This document shows, piece by piece, positions 25,996-39,271 of a stretch of DNA of 64,000 nt. Source of the DNA: Apostichopus japonicus (Eukaryota > Echinodermata > Holothuroidea > Aspidochirotida > Stichopodidae). Position numbers and translations under genes: made by a program. The stretch is from positions 1,608,001 through 1,672,000 of the forward strand of contig NC_092573.1 in NCBI RefSeq assembly GCF_037975245.1. The letters run 5' to 3'. The notes under the pieces are model-generated. The model worked only from the letters and a program-made list of their open reading frames with translations. It had not been told where the DNA came from and did not search any database. Numbering within the stretch: position 1 is the first letter of the stretch; each line of letters begins with the position of its first letter.

Positions 25996-26469
25996 GTATA
26001 TGGTTTAGCACCCTAGCTGCACAATCTATGTATAGTGAGATTTTGTCTCTCTCTGGTTCTTTGCTTTAAGTAATGTCTTTTTCTGGCTCTCGCAGAGAAA
26101 TAATTGATGAGCCCTGGCCCAGGCCTTTCACATTTATAGTCGGCATGAAAGGCAACAATTTGACGTCTTGCAGCCATGCATATTTATTTTTACAGTTTTA
26201 GCTCTTTCTGGATATACTATTCGATTGAAAGTTCACTTCAGATGGAAAATTCGTGGCTTTCTCCTGAAAATAAACATATTAGTTTGGCCGGCCAAGGGAA
26301 CAGACCAACGACCTTCAAACTGCTATGTTGTATTAACTAGTAATGCCACCAACTTCATCCACTGCACCATATAGGACTGATCATTGGATGATCCCTGGCA
26401 GGCAAAATTTCATCAACATTAATGTTAATAAATCTCCTATAGGGTACTAGATTGTCCCTCCTGATCCCT

Positions 26470-27080
26470 TTCTTCTACTAACTAAACTAATTTAATGTGT
26501 AAAAGTAGGTGGGCCTGACGTTTCGATCCTAACAAGACCTTCATATGCTGATTAAAGTTACAGTAACAAAAGGGACAAATACACACACAGAATACAGTGG
26601 GGAGGGTGAATACAAAAGAGAAAGATGTAATAGGATTAGTAGACAAGGGAAGTAGAGAAGAAAGAGACCAACAGGGGAAGAGGAGAGGAGAGGTAGGAGA
26701 TAAACTGTACAGGGACAAAGAGAGGATTAAGGGAAGAGGGTATGGAGTAAACTAGAGAAGGACAAAGAAAACAGACTGTGGAGAGAAAACAAAGTGGAAA
26801 AGAGATATGAGAAGAGGGGTGACAGAGCGGGAACAATGGGGATGGAAAGGGGGGGGGGGCAGAAGAAATGTTAGTCATGTCCTTCCTGAATGTTGAGCTC
26901 ATGAGGTTGATTGGTGCGAAGGCGTTGCATCCACGGACTCTCTCTGCTGATTCGTACTAGGTCATGACGGCTACCAAAAGATACTAATTTAACAATCAAA
27001 CCATCACAATTGTCCAACACCTCTGGAATCTTTTGCAGCGATGAGTCCTTGTTGAATAAAAGTGCAAGCAATTTCGGACG
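26470..27080 (-). mobile_element. Probable Penelope-like retroelement remnant
   Basis: On the minus strand, 27071-26871 encodes about 66 aa ending RISRESPWMQRLRTNQPHEL. This resembles the C-terminal end of the GIY-YIG nuclease of Penelope-like elements (a RE..W...LRT..P.GLN pattern, by recall). Further along the same strand, at about 26600-26480, lies a second copy of the 8690 repeat with GGATCGAAACGTCAGGCC. Coding end first and hammerhead-like tail second is the expected order for a Penelope-like element. A simple-sequence purine-rich stretch separates them. It is heavily truncated and no reverse transcriptase is visible. Confidence 0.4.
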
Positions 27081-27384
27081 ACCATTAAGCTGAGATTATT
27101 CCATCAACATACCTCAAATAATTCAAAGCTTTCTCTCAGCTTCAGTTCCAATAAAACATCAGCAATCCAGCGCGTTCTGCGCTACAGCATCTCACAATTA
27201 TATAACATTAACATCCACCGTTTTGTTTTGTCCTGTTGGCATTCCATGTGTAAACGCAAATATCAAAACGACTGGGGATGCGATTCTACGTTTTCATTGT
27301 CACAGATCACGTAGAACTTCCGTGGTGCTGGAAAGGACGGAATGAAGCAGTAAACAACCTGAAAATCCTTTCGGCTGCTGCAAA

Positions 27385-29139
27385 ATGGCCACAATTGATG
27401 ACCAGTTCGAATACTCATCGACAGGTAACATCTTACAGAGAATTTTAAACTCAAAGAAAAGTTCAGAATCTCACAAATCTCGTTCAAATTTGTATCCAAA
27501 CAAGTTGGTGGACACACAGAGTCCTCAGTTCCTGGACCAGGCACATGAAGACTCAATACAACATAGTGTGTACAGTGCGGTCCATCAGCACACTGCAGGC
27601 CCGAGTAGGCCTAGTCAACGTGAAAGCAGGTTTAACGTTGGAGGGGGCGTGAGTAATCATGGCTACCGAGATAGTGGACGTAGAACCTTTGTCTGTAATG
27701 ATGTCAATGGCGAAACTTCCTTCGGTAGTTTAGACCATTCTGGAGCCTCTGCTTCACCTAGGGCACATTCCCATCTTGACCAAAGTGATATTATGGATGG
27801 TGCTAGCAACAGTAGTAGTTTTCAGAGCGAGTTTCTGAACATCTCTGAGGGTATAGACTTAGATTCTCTTACACCAGCCAATCTTTGCCGTTTATCATTT
27901 GTTGATTTAGCGAACTTGACAATTGTCTCTCTCGTGCAACTCCAAAAGTATGGTCAAATCATACTTAATCTTCAGCAGGAAATGAGTGTTTTGAAAGAAG
28001 AGATTGATACTTTGAAAGGTGGACAACCCAAAAATTCCAAAAAGCGGTCAACCAATTGTGCTAGAGAATCGCTTTCAAATGCTGCAGAAAATTTCCAAAA
28101 GCTTGATGCAATGTTAGAAAAATTGCCCACTGGAAAGATGCGTGATTGTGTAGAATGCTTGAACATTGAGGACGGCAATAAGAAATCAACGTATGCCTGC
28201 AGAGTTTGCTGGAGAGGATTACATCGATCACCTACGTGTGTTTACAAGCATCGTTGCTTGAAAACCTTGGTGAGGGACCTTGGGCTTAGCAATGATGCAG
28301 AGGACTTTGATAATGATGATGGAAGCAGTGCATATAATGATTATGGCGGCTATGACAATGGAGAACTTTACAATGGCTTAGACGAAAACATGGAATTTTC
28401 CACAGATTCTGCCACTGCGTCAAGTGAAAGCCATCCAGCAACTTCAAAATCCATTCCAGTGAAACGTAAGAAACCTGTGGAAAATAATTTGCCAAACAAA
28501 GCAATGAAGAAGCCAAATTTTGGAAATGGAAGGGTGGATGCAATTTTTACTCATTGTATTAGAAAGATGGATGCCGGAAGTAGAAGGGAGTGCTCGTCTT
28601 GTTCAAACAGGAAAGCAGGCAAGCGCCAGAGATCACGTTATATGTGTGCTAAATGTGGGAGGGGACTCCATAGTAGAGGGACGTGCATCACAGTTCATCC
28701 ATGTTGGGTGGAAGAGTTTAAAGGTTGGGAACAGGGGAAGGAGTTCAAAAAAGGAACTGCAATTAAAATCAAAACAGTAACGTCTGAAATTGTTGAAGAA
28801 GAAGAAGTTGGAGAAACGGAAGCAAAGCTAGAACAAATTCCTGTGGAAGATAACAGTGAGTCTGAGGCTAATTATGAGGTTGTTGCTGTTGGAGGTATTG
28901 GGGAAGATGAAGGTGATGAGGGCCAGATTCTGGGTGCAGTTGAAGGTCCCGGCCAAGGGGAAGAAGAAAATGAGGAAGTCATTGTTGTCAAGAGAAATGA
29001 AAGCCCCTCCAAAAACCAGAAAGAGAGCCAGGAAAATGGGAAAGCTGACAGCCTAACAGATCAAGACCTGCGGAGAGAAGTACAGCAGGAATTTCAGGCA
29101 GAAGTGGCCAATGTACTGAAGGTATTAGATGAAGGGTAA
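27385..29139 (+). CDS. Intronless 584-aa protein with two piggyBac-type Cys/His ribbons
   Basis: The gene is a single open exon starting at AAAATGGCC, a good context, with AATAAA at 29300. Residues 1-150 are low-complexity and polar. Residues 158-212 form a Leu-rich helical segment (SFVDLANLTIVSLVQLQKYG) running into a coiled coil (LQQEMSVLKEEIDTLKGG). Residues 255-291 and 403-440 are two copies of the same finger: C-x2-C-x13/14-C-x2-C-x4-H-x4-C-x3-H-x-C, each with a C-x2-C-x-RGLH core. This resembles the zinc ribbon that ends piggyBac transposases (C-x2-C ... Y-C-x2-C-x2-L..PC), but no DDD transposase domain is present. Between the fingers is an acidic Asp/Tyr/Asn stretch and a basic VKRKKP cluster; the tail is Glu-rich (470-540). 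I do not recognise the family. A domesticated transposon ribbon or a retrogene is possible; DNA or chromatin binding is inference. Confidence 0.8.
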   Translation: MATIDDQFEYSSTGNILQRILNSKKSSESHKSRSNLYPNKLVDTQSPQFLDQAHEDSIQHSVYSAVHQHTAGPSRPSQRESRFNVGGGVSNHGYRDSGRRTFVCNDVNGETSFGSLDHSGASASPRAHSHLDQSDIMDGASNSSSFQSEFLNISEGIDLDSLTPANLCRLSFVDLANLTIVSLVQLQKYGQIILNLQQEMSVLKEEIDTLKGGQPKNSKKRSTNCARESLSNAAENFQKLDAMLEKLPTGKMRDCVECLNIEDGNKKSTYACRVCWRGLHRSPTCVYKHRCLKTLVRDLGLSNDAEDFDNDDGSSAYNDYGGYDNGELYNGLDENMEFSTDSATASSESHPATSKSIPVKRKKPVENNLPNKAMKKPNFGNGRVDAIFTHCIRKMDAGSRRECSSCSNRKAGKRQRSRYMCAKCGRGLHSRGTCITVHPCWVEEFKGWEQGKEFKKGTAIKIKTVTSEIVEEEEVGETEAKLEQIPVEDNSESEANYEVVAVGGIGEDEGDEGQILGAVEGPGQGEEENEEVIVVKRNESPSKNQKESQENGKADSLTDQDLRREVQQEFQAEVANVLKVLDEG

Positions 29140-29299
29140 TTAGTGTAAACAGAGGAACAAAACCCTTGAATATTCCTTGTAAAGTTAGTTGATAGAATGT
29201 TGTGGCAATTTGAAAGATTTTCTTTTTTAATGATTTTGTAGTGAGGAATTTAAGTCAAAGCATTGAACTTTTCCTTGAAATGAAATTCTAATAGTTTGA

Positions 29300-29305
29300 A
29301 ATAAA
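29300..29305 (+). terminator. Polyadenylation signal of the ribbon-protein gene
   Basis: AATAAA lies 161 nt after the TAA stop of the 584-aa ORF, in AT-rich sequence. Confidence 0.5.
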
Positions 29306-32300
29306 TCTTCATTTTCTTTTTGATTCTTTGTAAATTTACAGGTTGCTAGTCAGAGTTCTTTTTTTAATATTCTATGAAATGATTTTTGTGATCATGTTTG
29401 AAAGTATCCTCTGTATATTATGATGTCTTTGGTGATAATTGCAATTTTTTTTTTACCCTTTGTGGACTAAATTTACACAAAAAGCCTTAAATTTGAGAAA
29501 CTGTGTGAATGTTTTTCTGTTTGTTATGGTAGATAATCCACATTTAGGGAGTCTGTGAAGTTATTAGCGTCAAAATTTTGCTCTTAAAAATTCAAGTTGC
29601 ATTAGTCTTACAATCAGTGAAGCGTAGGTGTAAATTGTCAGTACGAGAGTTTTAAAATGACTAATATTTAAGAAAAAGATGTTTAGTTTGGTGTCTGTAT
29701 TACACAAAATTTAAAACAAGAATAGATTTTTTTTCCCCGCTCTCTTTTTTTTTTGGAGCCGGAAAGATGGTGATCTAATGGTGAATTTTTTTTACCGTTA
29801 CATTAATTAGAGGGGAGAGCAAGTTTTTTTTGTACATATCTACATAGATTTTCTTCATTAACAAAATGCATACTCATAATATCTTGTGGAATCAGATTTG
29901 GCAGGACATGACATGCTACAGTTGTTTGTAAGGTCATGTACCGTATCACCTGCCTATCACTCATACCATTTATTTGCAGAATAATTATTCCACAAGATTT
30001 ATCCTAACTATAGTTTGAACCTGCACCTCCAAACGGCGTTGATTGGTCAGGCTTTTCTCGTCAATGTTTTCTTCCCTTTCTCATTCATGTATCATACAGA
30101 TCTTTATATAGATCAGTCATTGGGAGAGAACTTTACAGGTCATAAATTTTTAGACTTTGTGTTACCCCATGACCACTGGTTGATGCTTTTTGAGTTATTG
30201 ACCAGAGGCATTCCTATATTAACATGGAACTTTTTGAAAGTTCATTGCCTGAAAGCTTGACATTGTGCAAGTGCCAAAGACCCTTCCAAACTCTGGGTCG
30301 TCAAGTCTTGAAATTGAAAAGGTGCTAGCCAGTAGCAGCATTGCAAAGAGCCACTTCAAGAAGTTGAAATGCCTTTACCTTTGCTTACAGTTGCAGCAGT
30401 GCATGTATCTTCCCACCTGCAAATGTACACTGTGAAGGGTAACATTTTTTTTTTGTGGCCTTTAGGAAAGTGCTACACACAATTGTAAACAGAGTGGTCA
30501 AAATACTGGGACAATGATAATATCCCTTCTTGCCAAACCACATAGGAGAAGAAGTATGATATCTAAAACAACTTTTTATGAGAAATTAAATTTAAACAAA
30601 TCATTCTTGTTACAACTGATAACTCAACTCGCTTAGCGCCAATTGGCTTGCCCCTTCTGAATATGTTGTTATGTTGAGACACTGAAACCTGTCTGGGAGC
30701 ATTTTTCAATAAAAAAATAATTACTTGCCGTTAGAATATAGCTTTCTTTCTGTGAAGAATGAGATGAATGAGACTGTGAATAACAAAGAAACTACACAGA
30801 TTGGAATTGGAAGTATATATATGGAACAAAGTTGTATCTTTGCTCTGACTGGCTAGAAAGACTTAGTTTGACTTTCAGAATGATATTATCTTTTGCCACG
30901 AGATTCAGAATTGATTTTTCTTTTTAATAACGCTAGAAGTTTGCGGTAATGAAAACCAGCCTTCTAAACGACAGTTTTGACTATTAATCTTAGTTGTTTC
31001 AATGTTAACAGTGTCTAACGTCTGCTTGTCGTTAATCACTAGATATTCAGTAGTTGCTTCAGTGTAATTTGCGCATTGAATCAGTGACAGAAATTGTATC
31101 ATGTACATAATCTTTTAAAATTAAATGAATCTATAGTGAGCAAATGGTTATAGTGTGGGACTCTTAAATGGTATTTTGCAAAATTAAAGAGAGAAGGAAA
31201 CTACATTAGGTTAGAAATTATTTTGAAGAAAGTCACAAACGCAAATTGTCCGTGTGTTGGATATAGAACAGTAAGGGTGACACATGACAACCAGGGTAAA
31301 AACTGTCCATTTTTTTTCTATCTTTTATTCATTCCATTTCGATCTGGTTATTTGTTGAGCCCTGTCCAAGCATACAGATCTTATGTCGCGGGAAGTTGAG
31401 AAGTAATTAATCACATCTGATATTCCTCCACCCAATCGGACTGAAGGTGGAGGTAAAATCAGCAGTACTAAACTGATCACAACTTGCTGTTGTGTGAAAT
31501 AATACACACTGGGCCAAACACTTGTTTTTAATGCCATTTCAAATTCTGCACAATCTTTATTAATTAGATGGAAAGCCATTCAGAGTATTGTTTTGTATGG
31601 AGGGGGGGGGGGATAGGATGATTCCTTACATTTTGTGAAAAAATGCTAAACTAGAGAAGTTACTCGGATTCAGTAGTTCAAACTTTATTGCGGTATGTTG
31701 GAAAAGTTAGTGGGAAAAGTACAACTTGCAGAGTTAACTGCAACGATTGATGTGCTGTGCAATACGAGGCAGATAAGCGTAGCTGTACTTGCCCTGTTTT
31801 GTCGTATGTCAGACATCGGTGAACTTCATGAAAACTTCCTCAGTAGGTTTTATTTATCCAGTCTCCTCTCACATGAATGAACAAACAAATTTGTCCTCTT
31901 TGAGCAAGTTCAAATCTTAAGGCCTTTGTTCAAAAATAAAACAATATAGCAGATTCTGAAATAAGTAAATAATGTAGTTGAAAGCTACATTAACTTGACA
32001 TATTTTCTTTTTTCCTTTCGAATTGCGTGACATTTTGTCACATTTAATGTAAATGTAGCCTTTTGTAAGAGAAATGTTCAACACTGACGAAATTACAAAG
32101 TAGCCGAAACCATCCCTTTTTTATACAACTCTATGTCTTTATACTTAGAACACAATATATGAGTATTCAGAACGAGCTCCTTCAATTGCACCGTTTTAAG
32201 TTCATGTTTTTATTCAAATATTTGCCAAATGATTATTTTTTTTTACATTTTTTTTTCATCATTTTTTTTTTTTTTACTCCCATTCACTGAAGTCAATATT

Positions 32301-35300
32301 TTACAATTGATTGTATTTTTTTTTTGCTTTCAAATGTTCCATTCTTTAAAATGTGTAGTTTTCAAACTCTGAAAAGAGAGTAAAAATTCCATGAAATTAA
32401 GACACAAAAACAACAACCAAAAAAAAAACTAAAAAGAAAAAAGGAAAAAAAAAACTTAGAGGTAGGGGGTTGCATGTATTGAGTTAAAAGAAAACTGAAT
32501 GAATAACCTGGATTGTACAGACAATTTTGGGGTCAAACCATTTTCATTTACAACTTGTTAAATTTTTTGTGCTGAACATAGTTATCTTAACTGAGCAAAG
32601 TATGTTTTTGTGATGCTTTTGTCCAGTATTTTGAATTTCTCTACCATTATAATTTTCTCTACAATTTGCCAGTAGTACTGTAAGCACAGGTTTGTTCACT
32701 TGGTTTAATTTACGTCAAACTCTAGAGGTAGGTACTCAACCTTTTCTGTTAATTTGAATAATGCTATAAAACTAGACACGATTCAGTGTATTTGCAGATG
32801 AAAATATTCTCATTGTTTACTCTTCTTATATATCCCATTCCCTATTTCGTTGATGGCTGTCTGGTTCTGGGGCAATATCTTAGAACCCAGGAATTAGTTC
32901 TGTCTAGACGGGGAAGTTTGACCTAATTGAAAGAAAATATGGTCAAATGTGGTCATATCTTGGCATCCTGTATGTTGACATATCTCTACAAAATATGGCA
33001 GTCACCTTCCAATCGATCTCCTCCCCCACCCCCCCCCACCCCAAGAAAAGAGTTTCATTTTCAATTCTTCAAAAACGTGAATTCAGTATTCACACCCTTC
33101 TGTTTGAAAAACTTTGTCGAAATATTTAACATAAGAAAGAAAAATAAACAAATTTTAAAAGTGTGTTGTATTTTTGAATAATTAACCTAAATAATCAGAA
33201 ATTAATTGAAATTTTTCGGAGAGCATTGTAAAGATGGTGTAAGCATTTTTTTCCATATTGAGAATTTTTTTGTTTTTGATGAGTAACATCAACTTTGACT
33301 GATTCCGTAGAAGTGCAATTCATTCAATCAATGTTTAGGGTTTAGTGAAATGTTTAAAATTGATGTATTTTTTTATTTTGGGCTTTCCTGTTCTTTTTCT
33401 GTTGAGGTTCAGTTATAAGTAAGTCTTGTCATTCACTGCAGAGATATTTCATTGGACTACCCTTCATCTAGGCACACACAACCCACACCCAAAAAAGAAG
33501 GGGGAACAAAAGGGAAGAAACATGAACTAAAAATGCGCTGTGAAATGTACCCGTTTAAACCATAAATTCTCATTGAAATATGTACTGTGTTGTAAGGCCT
33601 TATTAAGCTTGATATAAAATAAGTAACTGTAGCTTTTTGATCAAATAAGCTACATCTCACCCAAACAAAGTTCGTTTGCTTTCTTACAAATTTTCCATGA
33701 TGCGATTTTCCAAGTCACTAACGGGGGTACATTCTAAGATATTTTATGTTCATTACTCAGTCCATCCATACGATCATTTCCGTACTATACTATTTTGCCC
33801 TGTCATGATCATCCGATCTCTTTATTTTCGTCCTATACGGTACTACAACTGCCAATAAGTATGGCAAGCAAGAAAAACATATTAGACAAGTTGCATTGTT
33901 GTGAAACATATGGGCGGAAATGGACCCCGATCGCGCGGTGTGATGTCACGTACAGTAGACATGTTAGCAATCAAGACGGTAAAAGAGATTGGCCACAGGA
34001 AAAACAGAAGGCCTTGGCAGTAAGCCAAACGACGCGAATGGCGTCACACAGTGATAGGTTTGATATCCCAAGGTGACAGAACATATTGGCCTTTGTCATT
34101 GGGCCACGAAAATTAGTTCGCAGTACTTGGGGGTGTTGTACAAGCGTTGTGGAAGTAAATTGCATGTAAATGATTTTACTATTTGCAGGATACATAATTA
34201 TAGGCAACGATGCTGAAGAAAGCATTGGGTTGTTCATGTTATGTTCAATGTGTACAGTGTGTATTGACCATGCTTGTTAGTTGTTGTTGGGTGAGATGGA
34301 ATCGGAGATAGGAGTTCAGTACTGTGAAATTCACAGTTTACGATTTTTTTGATTAAATTTTTTTCCTTCAGATTGTCAGACCGGAAATATATATGGAAGT
34401 AATGTAAATAATATTGGTGATTTAATTTAAACGGTATCATGCTTGAAGACCACTGGATATATCAACAAATAATTCAGTCTGTTATGACCTATAGATGAAC
34501 TCGTTTGATAATGCTGGACTCGCCATTCAGTATATGATGTTTATGTCTTGTTACACTGTGTGGAAGGGACGTGGACTAATAGCACGTAAAACCTAGGCGA
34601 GGCTGTATCGCCTACGTAGTCTACAACATTTGTACTATGTAAGCGTGAATATATAATGTGACTATGTCTCCAAGTTAGTGTGGACCCTAATGAGTGTTTA
34701 CAATTTATATGGTGATAATAGTAATAACACTAGTGTATATGTATCATGTATGCTTGTTATTACAAGCCAAAGACAAAATGTTTGGAATTATTATGGTGAA
34801 GAAAGGTTGGGATGTTTGGGGAAGGGGGGGGGGGGTGGTGGGTGGGGGTGTTGGTGGGGGGGGGAGTGCGGTGTGTCTGGATGTTGACCTCGGGTAAGGG
34901 TGACATGTTATTTGGCTTAGTTAAAAAAAACTCAAATGTGTGGGATATGGCCTATGCTGGTTATTTCTTGTGTAGACTCTCGTGTTCGAGTATTCTTTTT
35001 TCACCGGTGATGTTTATGGTCCGTTTTTCTTTTCATCATTTTGATGGTTGAAAGTACCAGGCGAAAAAAAGAAGAAGTAAATTGTCTGGTGTTTCGTCCA
35101 TTTATTCACGAATTATAGCCAAAGAAAAAGTTGTCTGGATTACCAATACCGTATATCAAATTGTTTGTCGAAGTTGTTGGCTATATCATTGTGTGAACGT
35201 GTATCTCTTCTCGTCCTTCTTTGTTTATCTTTAATGGTGGTTGACGTTCAGTAGTGCAATTGTTGTTTTGAATAAAGTTTTTCCTTTCCACCTTTAGTCG

Positions 35301-38300
35301 GCGTCAATACTGAGTGTAAAGGTGTGCGTATATTTTCTTGCCATGGTTATGTAATACTTGTTGTTAATACTATGCATATTTTTTTTTTCGTCCTATACCT
35401 ACGATGCCTTTATACTGTATAGGCAACTGTAGATCCCTAAATACTTGTTTTGTCTGCAGTTTTCCCGAATCCGTGAATACACATCACGGGCCATGGAGAA
35501 TTGCCGTAGTAATCCATGGCTGTAATTAAGTTGTTATCAAAGTGTATGTACTGGCAGTAGTAGTAACCAATTTGTTGCCTCGTGGGTCACTTTCGCATGT
35601 ATACTTTTACAATGAACTGAAAAGGAGAAAAAAGGCCATCTCTGTATCACTGACTGCGTGAGTTTTTAATTGAAGTTTATCCTTGACCTTTTAAAGCCCT
35701 CAATGATATCTGTATAAAAGCAATTACACGTGTCGGTATTGAGGTCACCATGCCCACAGATAACTAACTACATGCACCAGTCCGATTGTGGTAAGCGGGA
35801 CCCATATTGTTAAAAAAAAAATAGAAAAGAAGCATGCATGGCCTGCTATGACTTGAGCTCTGTGAGTACAAGGTTACATGATTATCTTGCCTATTATACG
35901 TTTCACCTTTTGGGATAAGCTGTGCTCCTTGAAAATATGACCGACCTCAACTTTGGGTCAGCAGAATTGAATTGACAAATTTGACTGTGGCCCGTTGGGT
36001 GTGTATGTATTTGTGCACCGTGTAGTCCGAGTTGAGAAGCTTTGGCCCTATAGTACTCGATGCGTACGTACGAAAGGTATGCATATGGCGTATATGTACC
36101 CCACAATACTAATGAGTATAGGCTATAGTTTCTAACATAACTTTGCGTTACATTAATCCATTAAGTTGCTATACTTGTTGCTAACGCAATCAATTGTCAT
36201 CACCCTGAAATATATATGTTATAGCATGCTTAATGGTTTCTTTTGTTAGTATGCATCTCCAGCTTACCTGTCTCTCCGGAAGGTATTTGCACTCCAATAT
36301 TCCAAAATTTGTTCCTGACGGTAGAGAACCCCACGAGGGCTCACCATTTGTCAGTTTGCTTAATTTTTGTTCTTTTTGATTTAAATTAATGATCATATTG
36401 TTCTCATTGACTTACACATCGTATACAATACTCTCTAGGGTGTAATATGCAGTTTACACGTTCTTAGTGTTAAAAGAGTTTTGTTCAAGTACCGTATTTA
36501 ATCTCTGTTAAATAAATGTTTCTTTCTTCGAGTCGTACCTGATAAGTTTTTGCCATAGTAAATCAACCATTCCTAATTAATTTGCAAGTCTTACATCAAT
36601 TGCCTTTTCTCTTTCTCTCTCTCACCTTTTCTCTTTGAATACAGAAGCAAAAAAAAAAAAAAGAAAAGAAAAAACAACAAACAAACAAACGTGCTAACAG
36701 TTTACTTGTATATATTATTCTGTATAGGACCCAAGCTTCCTATACACTTATGTCAAGTTGAGGATAACAATGTGTACTTTATCGTGTTTCATATCACGGT
36801 TTGTTTTCTGGAACAAAGAATAGGGCTGTATCAGTTGATGACGTCACACATACGCCATCAAATGAAAAGATACCTAACAGCAGTAATGTTATAAAAGACA
36901 TGCACATATAATAGTATTTATATTGAAATGTATATTTATGTACTGCGACCTACACATTAGTTATTTCTCAAAACAAAAACACACAAAAAAAAATATATAA
37001 AACAAATAAAAATAAAAATATTTTTCATCCAACAATATAAATTAAAATTCTTTATGCCAATGAAACTTTCTGAGGAAATTTTCAGGTTATCACAGAGGCG
37101 TTGTAGTCCTGTATCGACCCTAGGAGATGTTTTCGCACAACCAATTAAATCTATAGAGTACGTCCAAAATGAGGGTTGATATAGGAAAAATAAAACCACA
37201 ATATGGACTTGATTTTTTTCTCACTTCTTTTTTCCATCATGTATTGCCAACCGGGCGATCATTGTACGCCATTATTTACTTCTTTGACTTTTTCTCTCTT
37301 ATTTTTATCTGCTGCTATAGTTTCTAATCTTCATGTGTTTCGAATTGTTTGAAGGTGATTGTCTTTGTATTTTGCCAAGTGAAGATATTTCAGTACAGAT
37401 TTTTTTATTTTTTTTTATTTTTACAAATGATATCAATATCATTTACTAGGTATATATGGCTATATGGTTTTAAATGTTGAAATAGCTTCCCGTGCATGTT
37501 ACTGGAAAGGGGAAAAATGAAAGGAAACTAAAACGCCTGGCAAGGAAGTCGAAGTCTGTCCTGTCTGATATTTAAAATTGACATCAATTTATACGATAGT
37601 GGTTAATATGTACCCGTATGCCTATAATGTTGATGCAGTCGACCGTATATGGACCGTACGAAAGCTACAAGTAAATAAGGACCAGTTTGGATGAATATTA
37701 ATACTATTTATACCATTTAGGATGACGTAATTATGACAAGCACCTAGTGTCAGTACTATGTATTTGTTCTGTGTCATATTGGTTATTGGATTTTACCTTT
37801 ATTTGTTTAGATGGTCTGTAGAGTGTAACATTGCATCATTAAAACAGCTCAAACGGCACTACCGTTAAACAAGGAGTTTTCTTTTCAATTTTTATTGGAC
37901 TCTGGTTTAATATGTTGCACCCCATCCCCACCCCCTGCCCCTCTCCTCGCATTCATCTACTTTCAATCGGCTACCTTAAACGAAACATCAAATGCGTCAG
38001 TAAGTATGGGATATGTACACGAAACAGAATAAAACAGATGAACAACAGGACTTTATGCACATTTCGCCCGCCTTAGGTTTATTTTGATTTTAGTCTTATT
38101 TATGGTCTATCGTGTAGACTCCCGTGAATGTCACTTCGGTGCTTAAAATTTGGAAGCATTGAGTAAGGTCTGATCCCAAAAATGTTGAAATGCGATATTA
38201 GTGTCACAACGTGCTGAAATCACACTCACCTTTCTAACAAGTCCTATCTGGAAGCATCATTGATAAGCCATTTGGTATATCTGTAAACATATTTACCGAG

Positions 38301-38902
38301 GTGATGTTTTTTAATTATCAATAGGCCACCCGCTTTATTTTGAGCAGTACAGCAATCAGCTAAGAATAAAATGACATGAAAGGGTTAAATCCGTTTCGTT
38401 TGTCGTTTCCTTTTTTTTATAATAAAGGGGGAGATTTGCAAATGATAAAGAAGAGTAAAAATAAAAATATATAGGGGATCAAGTCTCTCGTATCCGGTGT
38501 GATTTAAGATGGACTATACAACGGAGTGCAAACCCGAGTGTATGATGATATTAATGGCAGAGGCGTAGAACGATATTTCTAACGGGATGGGGTAGGATGT
38601 TATTGGCTTAGAGTGCAGCACGGAAGCGCAGTAAAAAAAAGGAGGGGGGGGGGCAATAAATGTACCCCTTCATTTTAGCAACATATTACGAGGTGGGATG
38701 GGGGAGGGGATTAAACATTTTTGCTGATTTTAGACCACATTGGTATAGATGTAGACTGACTTATGAGTCCGCCACGTACGGAATTGGACGAGCAATTGTA
38801 TTGACAAGAATGGAAAGAAAGTATTACTATGAAAGTATGCTTCTCAGATGTGTGACTAAATCAAGTTTTGGAAGCTAGGTCATTCAGTAAGTCGTCTCTC
38901 CA
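29306..38902. other. Long non-coding stretch
   Basis: No gene is supported. The sequence is AT-rich with many homopolymer tracts (poly-T at 32230-32330, poly-G near 31600 and 34827, poly-A near 36648). Short ORFs have no motif or splice-compatible pairing. Confidence 0.6.
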
Positions 38903-39271
38903 CAGTGCCAGATTTATAGGTGGCAAAGGGAGATATTGCCCCCTGCCAGCGGACCCTTATAGGCTACAAATATATAATAATTAAAAAAATAGTTTCTTTT
39001 ATTATTATTTTTTTAATTAGAAATTTGTCTTACCTACAAATTTAAAAGAGTTTTGCTGGCATGTATTTAAATGTATACGTGTATTTACTTCAGATGTATA
39101 ACTCATTAAACCTAATTTCTATGTAAATCACTTGTCAGTTCCAATTAGGCCTACATGCAAGTGAATTTGAGATTTGGTAATTGGCCGTGTATTTCAATTT
39201 CTGTGTATAAGGGGCCCACTTGTTCGAACCTGAAGTGCCACGGGCTCCCACAAGGTCTAAATCCGGCAATG
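38903..39271. mobile_element. Short non-autonomous hAT-type element
   Basis: The left end reads CAGTGCCAGATTTATAGGTG and the right end, reversed, reads CATTGCCGGATTTAGACCTTG, giving imperfect terminal inverted repeats with a shared TGCC.GATTTA core. The flanks share CTCTCC (38896-38901 and 39272-39277), consistent with a worn target duplication. The interior (about 370 bp in total) is AT-rich and non-coding. Confidence 0.6.

Larger units (their letters stand above)
19720..26469. other. Intergenic region with repeat fragments
   Basis: No ORF here shows splice-compatible ends and a recognisable motif. The stretch contains transposon end fragments near 23097 and 25911 and several poly-G/C runs. 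A 110-codon ORF at 21476-21808 is Cys/Ser/Lys-rich but unsupported by anything else. Confidence 0.55.

Noticed and set aside
28286-29056. Other-frame ORFs within the 584-aa gene
   Set aside because: They overlap the longer frame that carries the duplicated Cys/His motif.
27385-29139. A complete piggyBac transposase
   Set aside because: Only ribbon-like fingers are present; there is no DDD catalytic core and no flanking inverted repeats or TTAA borders were seen.
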